Assembly (NCBI GenBank): GCA_964408955.1 | Contig: CAYPBK010000004.1 | Span: 36,079 to 100,078 of the forward strand | DNA length: 64,000 bases | Direction: 5' to 3' | Origin: JAAYKT01 sp964408955 | GTDB lineage: Bacteria; Bacillota; Clostridia; Lutisporales; Lutisporaceae | Shown: piece after piece, positions 10,701 to 18,617 of the stretch | How the letters are laid out: the number at the start of each line of letters is the position of its first letter | How positions within the stretch are numbered: the stretch's first letter is position 1 | Notes under the pieces: generated by a model | Told to the model about the DNA's origin: nothing | Database searches by the model: none | Seen by the model: the letters and a program-made list of their open reading frames with translations, nothing else | Program-made: the position numbers and the translations under genes

Positions 10701-11489
10701 TTGAAGTCTATTGATGTGAAAGATGAAGCCCTTGATATCAAAGCATTAAAAGGGAATTTGGAGCTTAATAAGGGCTCTGGAAGCTTTGTCGGAGAAATAT
10801 CTAAAAGACTGGATTGGTTCTATCCCTTTAGGAAAGCAACCTCGTTGCCGGTAAAGCTATCAGTTACGGAACTAAAAAGGATGAAAGGCGAGGAGGAGGA
10901 ATACACAAAGGAGCTGTTCAAAAGACAATACATAAAAAAGCCTGTTTTTATGGAGGAGGAAAGGACAATAAGTGCGGCAAAACGGGGCAGTATTATGCAT
11001 TATGTGATGCAGCACTTAGACTTGACTAAGATAGATAGTGTTGAAAGTATAAAGGCTCAAATAGAGCAGCTAGTCATAGAAGAGTTTATAACCCGGGAGC
11101 AAAGTAAGGTTGTTAACGCTTATAATATATATAGATTTTTCAATTCGGATTTGGGCAAAAGGATAAGGAAAGCTGATGAAGTATATAGAGAGATGCCTTT
11201 TAATATGGAAATAAAGCCTGAGGAAGTATTTTCTGATAAAGATTATTCAGACTTAGATGAAAGGATTTTATTACAAGGCGTTATAGACTGTTATTTTATT
11301 GAAGATGGCAAAGCTATTTTGGTTGATTACAAGACAGATTATGTAGATGGAAACGAAGAAGAGCTTGCGTATAAAAGATACAAAGTGCAAATGGATTATT
11401 ACACAAAGGCATTGGAGAGGATAGGAGATAAAATAGTAGAGGAAAAATATATTTATTTCTTATACTCAGGAAATTTTGTAAAGTTATAA
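7761..11489 (+). CDS. addA: ATP-dependent helicase/nuclease subunit A
   Basis: Superfamily 1 UvrD/Rep-type 3'-5' helicase fused to a RecB-type nuclease; it forms AddAB with the preceding gene. Visible motifs in order: Q motif WTDEQLRAI, Walker A AAAGAGKTAVLVERI, motif Ia FTNAAAAEMRERI, DEYQDSN (Walker B), GDVKQSIYRFRQA, then SIHKSKGLEFPIV, LYVAMTRAKEKL, and the nuclease motif LVDYKTDY near the C terminus. The 1242-residue length is normal. The start is uncertain: GTG 7761 or GTG 7764, both inside the addB 3' end, or TTG 7773. A GC-rich terminator directly follows the stop. Confidence 0.96.
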   Translation: MVRQLTKWTDEQLRAIKDRDCDLLVAAAAGAGKTAVLVERIIQRIIYDKNPADIDNMLVVTFTNAAAAEMRERIALALDKAVEKEPDSKRLQKQLLLLPKAGITTIHSFCMDVLKNNYYKLDLAPDFRIADGTESLLLKIEALDELFEAQYDKGEDSFYKLLNSYSGNKDDNSLKEMVLETYNFVQSIPWPDKWLKNMTDCYQINEDFDFINTKWAKIILELVNLELYGCITTLKKALSIAGEGYGLEKCEAQLFYDIKNTERLIYHEGQNWDSVAMLFEDIKFETQKRPTKDGDMASYEILKASRKDAKEKIYKLRDEFFSCNESEIKGDLATLQPLIKYLCELVMKFDEVYSLAKKEKGVIDFNDLEHFSLKILTEADEQGNIAPSPVALSLRDKYEEIMIDEYQDSNMVQEVILSVISRRDIGKPNMFMVGDVKQSIYRFRQAKPELFLDKYSRYSDADDALDRKVMLYKNFRSKEEIITGVNFFFRQLMTEYIGEIDYGEKEFLNYGATFPEDKNQRGEANAIELHILDLSEKEVLTADIEEEKEEESIEKVDGEEEIEEDLEDIQGEARIIGRRIKELVGEGKEEAFRIYDKDLKAWRNADYKDIVVLLRTVKNWAETIEEELESMGVPVFADTGTGYFKRMEVQIILSLLQIIDNPLQDIPLIAVLKSPIGGFTSQELMDVRNIDKKASFYDALQLAVKDDGEISKKATAFISDLTLWREKALHMPTDELIWYLYNETGFLSYVGAMPGGHQRQANLHILFERAKQYEDTSFKGLFNFINFIEKLRVGSGDMGNAKILGEKDNVVRIMSIHKSKGLEFPIVILGGVGKAFNMQDTRKSMLLHQDLGFGTDLVDLKRRITYVTLPKTAIKHKIKRETLSEEMRILYVAMTRAKEKLIITGFDKNLVRSLSKWDEVLGFTMEKLPAYMVISGRRFLDWVGLALARHTNLRNIEASGSTGFKKAFPWKVRVWHKEELLKSIDVKDEALDIKALKGNLELNKGSGSFVGEISKRLDWFYPFRKATSLPVKLSVTELKRMKGEEEEYTKELFKRQYIKKPVFMEEERTISAAKRGSIMHYVMQHLDLTKIDSVESIKAQIEQLVIEEFITREQSKVVNAYNIYRFFNSDLGKRIRKADEVYREMPFNMEIKPEEVFSDKDYSDLDERILLQGVIDCYFIEDGKAILVDYKTDYVDGNEEELAYKRYKVQMDYYTKALERIGDKIVEEKYIYFLYSGNFVKL

Positions 11490-11490
11490 A

Positions 11491-11515
11491 AAGGGCTATT
11501 ACAGCCCTTTTTTAC
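11491..11515. terminator. Bidirectional terminator between addA and gntR-type gene
   Basis: Stem AAGGGCT/AGCCCTT with a 5-nt loop, T-run on the plus strand and A-run before it. It serves both convergent genes and overlaps the regulator's stop codon. Confidence 0.85.
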
Positions 11516-12141
11516 TTAAATACCTCAGTTCCCATAAAAATTGATTGGAAGTCTTTAACATGGTTAGTCAAAAGCCTTACAGTTTCTGAAACGTTTCTTG
11601 CTTCGATATTATTAATAATTTCCTCCAATTCTTCTGTTACGGATTTATCTATAAAAGCCAAATACTGTTTGTTTAAAAACATAAACCTGATACATAAGTC
11701 TGTTACATTATTCATTGTTTTTTCCAATAAAAAGTTTCTTGTTGTTTTGGAAATTGTCCTATGAAACTCTCTTTCGCACATGACTTTTTTTACATGTTCT
11801 GTTTCATTGATAGTATCCTTCACTACCTGCCTTAAACAGATGATATCATCTGCAGTCGCTTTTTTTGTCACTAGCTCTCCTTCCAAAGCTGTTAAAGTCA
11901 ACCTCATTTGGTATATAGACTCCATTTTTTCCAGAGGAAATTCGCTGACTAAAAAGCACTTTCTGGGTATTGTTCTCACTTGTTCATCCCAAGAAAGCCT
12001 GCTTAAAGCTTCTCTTATAGGCGTTCTTCCCATATTAAAACGCTCCATAAGTTCAGATTCCACAATTATTTCACCGGGCTTAAGTTCTGCCGTCATTATT
12101 AGTTTTTTAATCCTATCATAGGCAATATCACTATCTCTCAT
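11512..12141 (-). CDS. GntR-family (FadR/FCD) transcriptional regulator
   Basis: 209 residues. The N-terminal winged helix has the GntR signature (LKPGEIIVESELMERFNMGRTPIREAL). The C-terminal all-helical FCD ligand domain shows the family's spaced metal-ligand pattern (REFHRTISKTTRN ... H near the end). FCD regulators usually sense small carboxylates and repress nearby catabolic genes. It is the last gene of a minus-strand set with the glycyl radical enzyme and its activase, 26 bp after the activase stop, so it likely responds to that enzyme's substrate. ATG 12141 is preceded by AGGGGGG. Effector not identified. Confidence 0.88.
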   Translation of the reverse strand: MRDSDIAYDRIKKLIMTAELKPGEIIVESELMERFNMGRTPIREALSRLSWDEQVRTIPRKCFLVSEFPLEKMESIYQMRLTLTALEGELVTKKATADDIICLRQVVKDTINETEHVKKVMCEREFHRTISKTTRNFLLEKTMNNVTDLCIRFMFLNKQYLAFIDKSVTEELEEIINNIEARNVSETVRLLTNHVKDFQSIFMGTEVFK

Positions 12142-12167
12142 GTAGTTCCCCCCTGAATTTAATACTA

Positions 12168-13112
12168 TTAGGAAAAGCCTCCGCCGGTACGGATAAGGAT
12201 ACCTTGACTATTAGAGGACATAAAAGCTGCGACTTCCTGTATCCTTTCCACTGTTGGAATTGCTATATTAGTCAGTTTATATCTCAAACCGAGAGTCCTG
12301 TAAGTATCCACACCTAATCTGTGATAAGGCAACAGCTCTATTCCTTGTAATCTGTGAATTCCTTTGCAAAATTCAATGGTTGATAATAGGTTTTCCTCGG
12401 AATCGTTGATAAAGGGAATCAGCGGAATTCTAACAAAGATTTTAATAGGATATGATAAACTATCAACCTTTAATATATTTTTCAATATTAAACTATTGTT
12501 TACTCCCGTATATTTCTTATGGCTTTCATTATCCATATGCTTGATATCAACGTACAAGACATCTAAATAAGGAAGAACTTTTTCTATTTGGGTAAAAGGA
12601 GCAAACAGGCTTGTTTCCATTGCGGTATTTATACCTCTTCTTCTGCATTGCTTCATAACTTCTGATACGAATTTAGCTTGTATTAAAGGCTCACCGCCGC
12701 TGAAGGTAACTCCGCCATCAGAGTGATAGTAAAAGATTTCGTCCTTTGCGATTTCTTTAACCAAATCGTCAACGGTAATGATTCTTCCGTACTTTTTATA
12801 GGCGCTAGAAGGACATTTTTCATAACAGGCTAAATTCATATTACACTTATCTTTAGAAATATTAATTTTATTATCCAAGGATAGTGTTAAAGCGCCTTCA
12901 GGACAGGATTTTATACAAACACTGCAGCCGGTACATTTATCATATAAATAACCTTTTTCTATTTCCATATTATGTGATTCAGGAGTTGAACACCACCAAC
13001 ATCTCAAAGGGCAGCCTTTTATAAAAACAACAGTTCTCAGACCACTCCCATCATGGATAGAAGTTTTTTCAATTCTTAATATCATTCCTTTATCATTTAA
13101 AAAAGAATTCAT
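12168..13112 (-). CDS. Glycyl radical enzyme activating enzyme (radical SAM)
   Basis: Generates the glycyl radical on the partner enzyme using S-adenosylmethionine and a [4Fe-4S] cluster. The radical SAM motif CxxxCxxC is seen as CPLRCWWC near residue 35. It is followed by a ferredoxin-like insert with two Cys sets (CTGCSVCIKSCP and CNMNLACYEKCP), typical of activases for decarboxylase/dehydratase-type glycyl radical enzymes and absent from simple PflA. GGEPL for SAM binding is present. I prefer ATG 13112, 8 nt after GGGG; GTG 13121 and ATG 13118 are also in frame and would overlap the upstream stop. Co-transcribed with the 13118-15511 gene. Confidence 0.92.
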   Translation of the reverse strand: MNSFLNDKGMILRIEKTSIHDGSGLRTVVFIKGCPLRCWWCSTPESHNMEIEKGYLYDKCTGCSVCIKSCPEGALTLSLDNKINISKDKCNMNLACYEKCPSSAYKKYGRIITVDDLVKEIAKDEIFYYHSDGGVTFSGGEPLIQAKFVSEVMKQCRRRGINTAMETSLFAPFTQIEKVLPYLDVLYVDIKHMDNESHKKYTGVNNSLILKNILKVDSLSYPIKIFVRIPLIPFINDSEENLLSTIEFCKGIHRLQGIELLPYHRLGVDTYRTLGLRYKLTNIAIPTVERIQEVAAFMSSNSQGILIRTGGGFS

Positions 13113-13117
13113 ATTCA

Positions 13118-15511
13118 TCACCCCACAGAGATTCCTTGTTGTGTGGTGCGCCCAATAATCTCATCTTGAACATCTTTTCCTAATTCAACAAAATATGCGG
13201 TATATCCGGCAACTCTGACCAGCAAACCCTTATACTGATCAGGATTTTTTTGGGCATTAATAAGTTTTTCATTGTCAATTATATTAAACTGAATATGGTA
13301 AACACCGAGACTGCACATGCTTCTTAATAGTGCCATAAGCTGTTTAATACCGTTTTCTGTAGATAGCAAAGAAGGATCAATTTTCATGTTTAGTAAAGTA
13401 CCTTGAACAAAACGGTCATGGGGAATATTTGACACGGATTTTAATATAGCTCCTGGTCCGCTGAAGTCAGTTCCGCCACTGGGGCTTACTCCGTCAGCTA
13501 AAGGTCTCCAGGCATTTCTGCCTGAAGGAAGAGCTCCCACTTCCAAGCCGAAAGGAGTGTTCCCTGAGACAGGAAGTATACCCGGGGTCATCTTACCAAA
13601 TTTGCTGCTATACTTCTCTATTTCATCAGCAATGAAAGTAAAAAGTTCTCCGGCAAAAGCATCAACTTCAGAAATATCATTACCATATTTAGGAGCTTCA
13701 AGGCAAAGCCTTTTAATATAATCAAAACCTTGAAAATCCTTGTCAAGGGCTTCCAGCATTTCCTTCATGGGAATCTGTTTTCTATCATAGACAATGTTTT
13801 TGATAGCGGCAATACTGTTTATCAGGTCCGCCACACCGATAAGTATAATTCCGTTGCCCGTATTATACTTTGCTCCGCCCCAGGCATAGTCTTTGGCATT
13901 TTCTATGCAATCTTTGAAAGTTAAGGACAATGCAGGGACGGGTCTGTTCATGCATATCTCATCTATAACATGGCTGCCTTTTACAACAGCACGAACAGCA
14001 TAGGAAATCTGCCTCTTAATAGCATCCAGAAACTCTTCAAAAGTATTAAAGCTTTCTGGATTGCCGGTTCTTTCAGAGATATAGTTTTTACTTTTTCTAT
14101 GCATTCCGTCAAGGAGGGCGAATTCCACCATACTGCCTAAATTAATATCAGCAAGGGCAGTATAATGGCGAAGACGACCTTCCAAATTGGTTTCGACACA
14201 ACCGCATGGATTCCAATTTAAAGCTTCTTTTGAAGGTATGCCTTTATTCATCAGCATGCGTATACCGATATCATCATTGAAAAAAGCAGGAAAACCTGTA
14301 CCCAATTTAATAACCTCAACTATTTTTCTTAGAAACTCACCGGAATTCTTTGCCAGATTATATCTAACCGACAGGGAAGGTTGGTACATCTGGACCTCTG
14401 CCGTTGCTTGCAATATCAAATAAGATAAATCGTTGACGGCGTCTCTTCCAAAGGAATCCACTCCTCCTATGCTGACATTTTGAAACATGGGATATCCGGC
14501 GGCAAACTCGGCAGTGACAGCATCCTGAAACAAACAAGGTTCGCTGAATTTTACCCATAAGCAGTTTAACAGCTCCTGGGCATCTTCCTTCGTAATGAGG
14601 TTATCTAGAATATCCTTTTTATAATAAGGGTATAGATACTGATCCATCCTTCCGGGATTGTAGGAAGCGGCATTTTGCTCCATAAAAATGCATATATGGT
14701 AAAAGTATAAGGCTTGAAGGGCTTCTCTAAAAGTCCTGGCGGGATATTTAGGCACATGGCTACATGTGGCTGATATCTCCATTAGCTCAGCTTTTCTTTT
14801 ATCGTCTCTTTCCAGATTGGCCAAACGAAGTGCTTCATCGCTGTAACGCTTTGCCAAAGTTTTTATTCCATCTGCTGCAATTAGAAGAGATGTAAGGTAA
14901 TAATCCTTTTCATAATCTCCCGGAACAGTGATATCAAGCCTATTTTTTCTTTTTTGTATTTCCTCTTTAATGCCTTCGGTGCCTTTCGTAATCAGCCATT
15001 CGTAACCTGCTGTAGTTTCTCCCCATCCTCTGACAGCTTTTCTATTTATATAGACAACTCCGTTATCGCGCAAAGTCTTTGTATCTTGAGGGATTTGCTT
15101 AAGCCAAGCCTCGTAATTTGATTTGCCTTTCCAATAAGGCTTGATAACGTTTTTGAATACCTCACGGTCCTCCGGACTCAGAAAAAAAGGATCATATCTC
15201 CTTTTACTTATAGTATCCAGTTCCTCATTTAAGACAGACCAGCAAGTATCTGCACATAGAATGCCTCCTCGAATCTTGCTTCCGGAACAGCCGACAATAA
15301 GCTCATCATCCCAAATAGTAACTGTCTTTTCTTCGCATTGTTTTTTAAAGGCTTTTGCTTTTTGAATTACAAAAGGCTCTCCCTCAGTTTCCATAAAGCT
15401 CTCTGTTAAAATTCTCGCGTTTTCTAAATCAACTTCCGGTCTCGTGCTCAACACTCTGTGCTTTAGCCTGTTAATGCGATCCATATAAGCTTTTCTTGGT
15501 TCTTTATCCAT
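13118..15511 (-). CDS. Glycyl radical enzyme of unassigned substrate (dehydratase/decarboxylase type)
   Basis: PFL-like fold, 797 residues from ATG 15511 (8 nt after AAAGGGG; GTG 15520 is less likely). The glycyl radical loop is RVAGY with Gly769. The active-site segment is PCGCVETN with thiyl Cys438 and Glu440. The Cys-Val-Glu pattern excludes pyruvate formate-lyase, which has two adjacent Cys, and fits the dehydratase, lyase or arylacetate-decarboxylase branches. A His lies 33 residues after the Cys (GMHR); as I recall, 4-hydroxyphenylacetate decarboxylase has an active-site His at that spacing. No small decarboxylase subunit, microcompartment gene or transporter is adjacent. Family certain, substrate open. 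Confidence 0.85.
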   Translation of the reverse strand: MDKEPRKAYMDRINRLKHRVLSTRPEVDLENARILTESFMETEGEPFVIQKAKAFKKQCEEKTVTIWDDELIVGCSGSKIRGGILCADTCWSVLNEELDTISKRRYDPFFLSPEDREVFKNVIKPYWKGKSNYEAWLKQIPQDTKTLRDNGVVYINRKAVRGWGETTAGYEWLITKGTEGIKEEIQKRKNRLDITVPGDYEKDYYLTSLLIAADGIKTLAKRYSDEALRLANLERDDKRKAELMEISATCSHVPKYPARTFREALQALYFYHICIFMEQNAASYNPGRMDQYLYPYYKKDILDNLITKEDAQELLNCLWVKFSEPCLFQDAVTAEFAAGYPMFQNVSIGGVDSFGRDAVNDLSYLILQATAEVQMYQPSLSVRYNLAKNSGEFLRKIVEVIKLGTGFPAFFNDDIGIRMLMNKGIPSKEALNWNPCGCVETNLEGRLRHYTALADINLGSMVEFALLDGMHRKSKNYISERTGNPESFNTFEEFLDAIKRQISYAVRAVVKGSHVIDEICMNRPVPALSLTFKDCIENAKDYAWGGAKYNTGNGIILIGVADLINSIAAIKNIVYDRKQIPMKEMLEALDKDFQGFDYIKRLCLEAPKYGNDISEVDAFAGELFTFIADEIEKYSSKFGKMTPGILPVSGNTPFGLEVGALPSGRNAWRPLADGVSPSGGTDFSGPGAILKSVSNIPHDRFVQGTLLNMKIDPSLLSTENGIKQLMALLRSMCSLGVYHIQFNIIDNEKLINAQKNPDQYKGLLVRVAGYTAYFVELGKDVQDEIIGRTTQQGISVG

Positions 15512-15694
15512 TAATCTCACCCCTTTCTTCGATAAAGAATAGTATAAATTAAAGGAAGTATATTATTATTATATTTTAAATATATTATTGATATATTACA
15601 CTTCATTTTACAATATGTGATAATATTTGACAAGTACTTTAGTAAAAATAATGCATATTTATACTAAAAAAATTATAGTTAAGAAATGTTTTTT

Positions 15695-15735
15695 GCAGAT
15701 TATATTATGAATTTCAAAGGAATTCATGATATAAT
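15695..15735 (+). repeat. Promoter-bearing repeat, copy C (short)
   Basis: GCAGATTATAT...AATTCATGATATAAT matches the 3' part of the elements at 44014-44112 and 47127-47225. It ends with the extended -10 sequence TGATATAAT (TATAAT 15730-15735), 31 bp before the carbonic-anhydrase-like gene, and so likely supplies its promoter. Confidence 0.65.
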
Positions 15736-15766
15736 TTCATCTAGAATACATAAAAGGAGATTTGCT

Positions 15767-16273
15767 ATGATAGTTGAATACATGGGACACAAACCAAAGA
15801 TTCACGAAAGCTGCTATGTTGCAGGTAATGCTTCAATAATAGGTAGAGTGGAATTAAAGAAAAATGCGAACATGTGGTATGGTACAGTCATCCGGGGCGA
15901 TGACAATTATATTATCGTTGGTGAGAATACAAATATTCAGGATAATTCGACAGTTCATATAGACGGTAATTATCCCACTATTATAGGTGATAATGTAACA
16001 ATTGGGCATAATGCAATAATTCACGCATGCACTGTCGGAGATTATGTTCTTGTAGGCATGGGCTCTATAATATTAAACGGTTCCGAAATAGGCGACAACG
16101 TAATAATTGCCGCCGGCTCAGTCGTGCCGCCTGGGAAACGGATTCCGTCCAATACTATGATTATGGGCACTCCCGCCAAGGTGGTAAAGGAATTATCGGA
16201 GGAGGAAATAGAAATCCATAAAAAGAGGGCACTGGATTATGTGGAACTGGCAAATAAGCATAAAGGCTTCTAA
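15767..16273 (+). CDS. Gamma-carbonic-anhydrase-like left-handed beta-helix protein
   Basis: Start ATG 15767, 7 bp after AAAGGAG; the in-frame extension upstream contains the promoter and is not coding. 168 residues. Hexapeptide repeats build a left-handed beta helix (MWYGTVIRGDDNYIIVG, NIQDNSTVHID, TIGHNAIIHACTVG). The three zinc-ligand histidines of the gamma-CA family fit H in STVHID and the two in TIGHNAIIHAC. Family members include YrdA/PaaY-type proteins and true carbonic anhydrases, so hydration of CO2 is possible but not proven. It stands alone between a repeat-derived promoter and a strong terminator. Confidence 0.85.
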   Translation: MIVEYMGHKPKIHESCYVAGNASIIGRVELKKNANMWYGTVIRGDDNYIIVGENTNIQDNSTVHIDGNYPTIIGDNVTIGHNAIIHACTVGDYVLVGMGSIILNGSEIGDNVIIAAGSVVPPGKRIPSNTMIMGTPAKVVKELSEEEIEIHKKRALDYVELANKHKGF

Positions 16274-16353
16274 ATATTATTTAGAATAGTTATTGGGGTC
16301 ACGGGTCATTATATGAGAATTACAAACAAATAATGAGGGCAAATATAATATTA

Positions 16354-16382
16354 AATATTGTGCGTATGCACAATATTTTTTT
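16354..16382 (+). terminator. Terminator after the carbonic-anhydrase-like gene
   Basis: Perfect 10-bp stem AATATTGTGC/GCACAATATT with loop GTAT, running into T7. Confidence 0.88.
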
Positions 16383-16465
16383 AAATTATAGGCTTATCTA
16401 TGTTATCTAATCCAAAGGAAAAGGCTATAGTTAAAGAGAATTTATACAATGCAAGCTTAATCGCT

Positions 16466-16506
16466 TATAATTTGTAAATTTGTATTTTTAACACAAAGGC
16501 CTTTGT
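16466..16506 (+). promoter_or_regulatory. Candidate promoter and palindromic operator of the ureide gene set
   Basis: A TATAAT (16466-16471) without a convincing -35 is followed by a perfect 14-bp palindrome ACAAAGGCCTTTGT (16493-16506) 37 bp before the first gene. Its position just after the -10 is that of a repressor or activator site. The nearby CdaR-type regulator (24039) is an obvious but untested candidate. Confidence 0.45.
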
Positions 16507-16543
16507 TTTCTAAATAGCAATAATATTAAAAGGAGAAGATAAA

Positions 16544-17482
16544 ATGTCAATCAAAAATCATTTAACAGGAATCAAAAATTTAACACGGCAGGACATCGAG
16601 GAAGTCTTAAAAGTTGCAATCGGCATAGAAGACATTATGACCGGAAAAAGTAAATTAAAGCCTTTAGAGGGTAAAGTATTAGGTACAATGTTCTATGAAC
16701 CGAGCACAAGAACCAGACTATCCTTTGAGACGGCAATGCTGAGACTCGGAGGCAAGGTAGTTTCAGTTGCTGATGCACAAACGACAACCTCAGTATGGAA
16801 AGGGGAAACTTTACAGGACACAATAAGAACAATAGACAATTATGTAGATGCAATAGCTCTGAGACATTTTGAAGTTGGTGCAGCCGAGTTAGCTGCGAAA
16901 TATTCTAAAGTACCCATTTTAAATGCAGGTGATGGCTCTAACGAACACCCAACACAAACACTTTTGGATATGCTGACAATATATAAAGAAAGAGGTACAT
17001 TGGATGGACTAAAGGTAGTTATGGTTGGGGATCTTAAACATACGCGTTCAACCAATTCATTAACACTTGGTCTATCAAATTTTGATGTAGAATTTATCTT
17101 TGTAAACCCAACAGGATTTGATACAAGCCAGTGGATTTTAGACATAGTGAAGGAAAGAGGAGTCAAATATACTCAAACAGATAATTTGAAGGAAGCTGTG
17201 AAAGACGCTGATGTACTGTATATTAGCAGAATACAAAAAGAAAGAATGGATGCTTCGGAATATGAAAAGATAGCAGGAGCCTATGTAGTAGATAAAGCAG
17301 TAATTAACGAAGCTTCAAAGATAGTTACGGTCATGCACCATTTGCCGAGAGTCGGTGAGCTTTCTGAAGATCTTGATGATTATGAAGGTGCTGCTTATTT
17401 CCGTCAGACATATAACGGTATGCTTGTAAGAGGGGCATTATTAGCAATACTATTGAACAAAGTACCCGAGGGTATATTATAA
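16544..17482 (+). CDS. pyrB: Aspartate carbamoyltransferase, catalytic chain homolog
   Basis: Carries the carbamoyl-phosphate site FYEPSTRTRLSFE, the 80s-loop KGETLQDT, HPTQTLLD, and the aspartate-binding arginines in LKHTRSTNSL and ISRIQKERM, so the sequence is that of an aspartate rather than ornithine enzyme. 312 residues is normal. Two oddities: the usual MHPLPR loop reads MHHLPR with GEL instead of DEI after it, and no regulatory chain or other pyrimidine gene is adjacent. Instead it leads a run of ureide/cyclic-amide genes. It may be the housekeeping PyrB, or it may act catabolically by phosphorolysis of N-carbamoyl-aspartate. RBS AAAGGAG precedes ATG 16544. Confidence 0.85.
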   Translation: MSIKNHLTGIKNLTRQDIEEVLKVAIGIEDIMTGKSKLKPLEGKVLGTMFYEPSTRTRLSFETAMLRLGGKVVSVADAQTTTSVWKGETLQDTIRTIDNYVDAIALRHFEVGAAELAAKYSKVPILNAGDGSNEHPTQTLLDMLTIYKERGTLDGLKVVMVGDLKHTRSTNSLTLGLSNFDVEFIFVNPTGFDTSQWILDIVKERGVKYTQTDNLKEAVKDADVLYISRIQKERMDASEYEKIAGAYVVDKAVINEASKIVTVMHHLPRVGELSEDLDDYEGAAYFRQTYNGMLVRGALLAILLNKVPEGIL

Positions 17483-17524
17483 AAACAGACAAAATCTTAT
17501 TAATCCATATAAAGGAGGGGTTTA

Positions 17525-18559
17525 ATGGAGAGAATTATAGATTTACGCAGTGATACTGTTACACATCCTACGGAGCGCATGCGGGATGCAATGCGGGATG
17601 CGGTTGTTGGGGATGATATACTGGGCGAAGATCCAACAGTAAAAAGGCTTGAAGCCTTAGGCGCAGAAATGTTCGGGAAGGAAGCCGGTTTATTTCTGAC
17701 TTCTGGAACAATGAGTAACCAAGTTGCAGTTTTGACTTTTTGCAATAAAGGAGATCAGATTATTGTCCATAACAGAGCGCATATATATAATTTGGAAGTT
17801 GCCGGTCTTGCCAGCGTTTGTGGTGTACAAGCCAGACCAATTCAAGCGATTAACGGCATGTATGACCTAAAGGAATTAGAAAAAGAAATACACACAGCTC
17901 AGATACAGACTGCTCCAACAACTTTGATTTGTTTAGAAAATACTTTTGATTTAAACAGAGGTCTGGTAGTTAAGCCTGATTATATAGCCGAAGTTAAAAA
18001 AATAGCTGATGAGCATGATATAAAAGTTTATATGGACGGAGCAAGAATTTTTAATGCAGCTGTGGCACTGGGCATTACTGTGGACAAACTTAATCAATCT
18101 GTAGACGCGGTGGGCGTTTGTCTATGTAAAGGGCTTGGCAGCCCATTTGGGTCGCTTTTATTGGGCTCAAAAGAATTTATAGCGAAAGCCAGAAGAATGA
18201 AACAAATGATAGGCGGAGGCATGCGCCAAGGCGGGATAATGGCAGCTGCCGGCATCGTAGGTTTAGAGGAAATGGTCGATAGGATAGATGAGGATCATGA
18301 GAACGCCAAGATTCTTGCCAGTTGTTTGCAAAAAGTTGGTTTAGGTATTGATATGGAACAAGTGCAGACCAATGTAATCCACATTGATTTGAAAGCGGTA
18401 AACATTAAGGCAGCCGAATTTTGTGACAATTTGCTTTCATTAGGTATAAAAGCAAAACCCGTTGGTGAATTCGAAGTTCGTATGATAACACACAAAGACT
18501 TTAAAACTGCCGAGATTAATACAGTTGTTTCAAAAGTAGAGCAATGTATTGGAAACTAA
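17525..18559 (+). CDS. Low-specificity threonine aldolase (PLP-dependent)
   Basis: Fold-type I PLP enzyme cleaving L-threonine or allo-threonine to glycine and acetaldehyde. It has the family opening IDLRSDTVTHPTERMRDAM, the AEMFGKEAGLF and TSGTMSNQ phosphate-site region, MDGARIFNAAVALG (Asp pairing the PLP ring) and the CKGLGSPFGSLLLG Schiff-base lysine. 344 residues is typical. Start ATG 17525 follows AAAGGAGGGG. It lies 42 bp after the carbamoyltransferase in the same direction, so co-transcription is likely. Its place in a ureide set is not explained by a known pathway; glycine supply or cleavage of a beta-hydroxy amino acid are possibilities. Confidence 0.9.
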   Translation: MERIIDLRSDTVTHPTERMRDAMRDAVVGDDILGEDPTVKRLEALGAEMFGKEAGLFLTSGTMSNQVAVLTFCNKGDQIIVHNRAHIYNLEVAGLASVCGVQARPIQAINGMYDLKELEKEIHTAQIQTAPTTLICLENTFDLNRGLVVKPDYIAEVKKIADEHDIKVYMDGARIFNAAVALGITVDKLNQSVDAVGVCLCKGLGSPFGSLLLGSKEFIAKARRMKQMIGGGMRQGGIMAAAGIVGLEEMVDRIDEDHENAKILASCLQKVGLGIDMEQVQTNVIHIDLKAVNIKAAEFCDNLLSLGIKAKPVGEFEVRMITHKDFKTAEINTVVSKVEQCIGN

Positions 18560-18617
18560 AAGAATAATGAGAAAGTAAAGTAGTTTTACTTAAAATATAA
18601 ATGAAAGGATGAGTATT

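Noticed and set aside
13118..15511. Pyruvate formate-lyase
   Set aside because: It has one thiyl Cys in C-V-E instead of two adjacent cysteines, and its activase has ferredoxin inserts.
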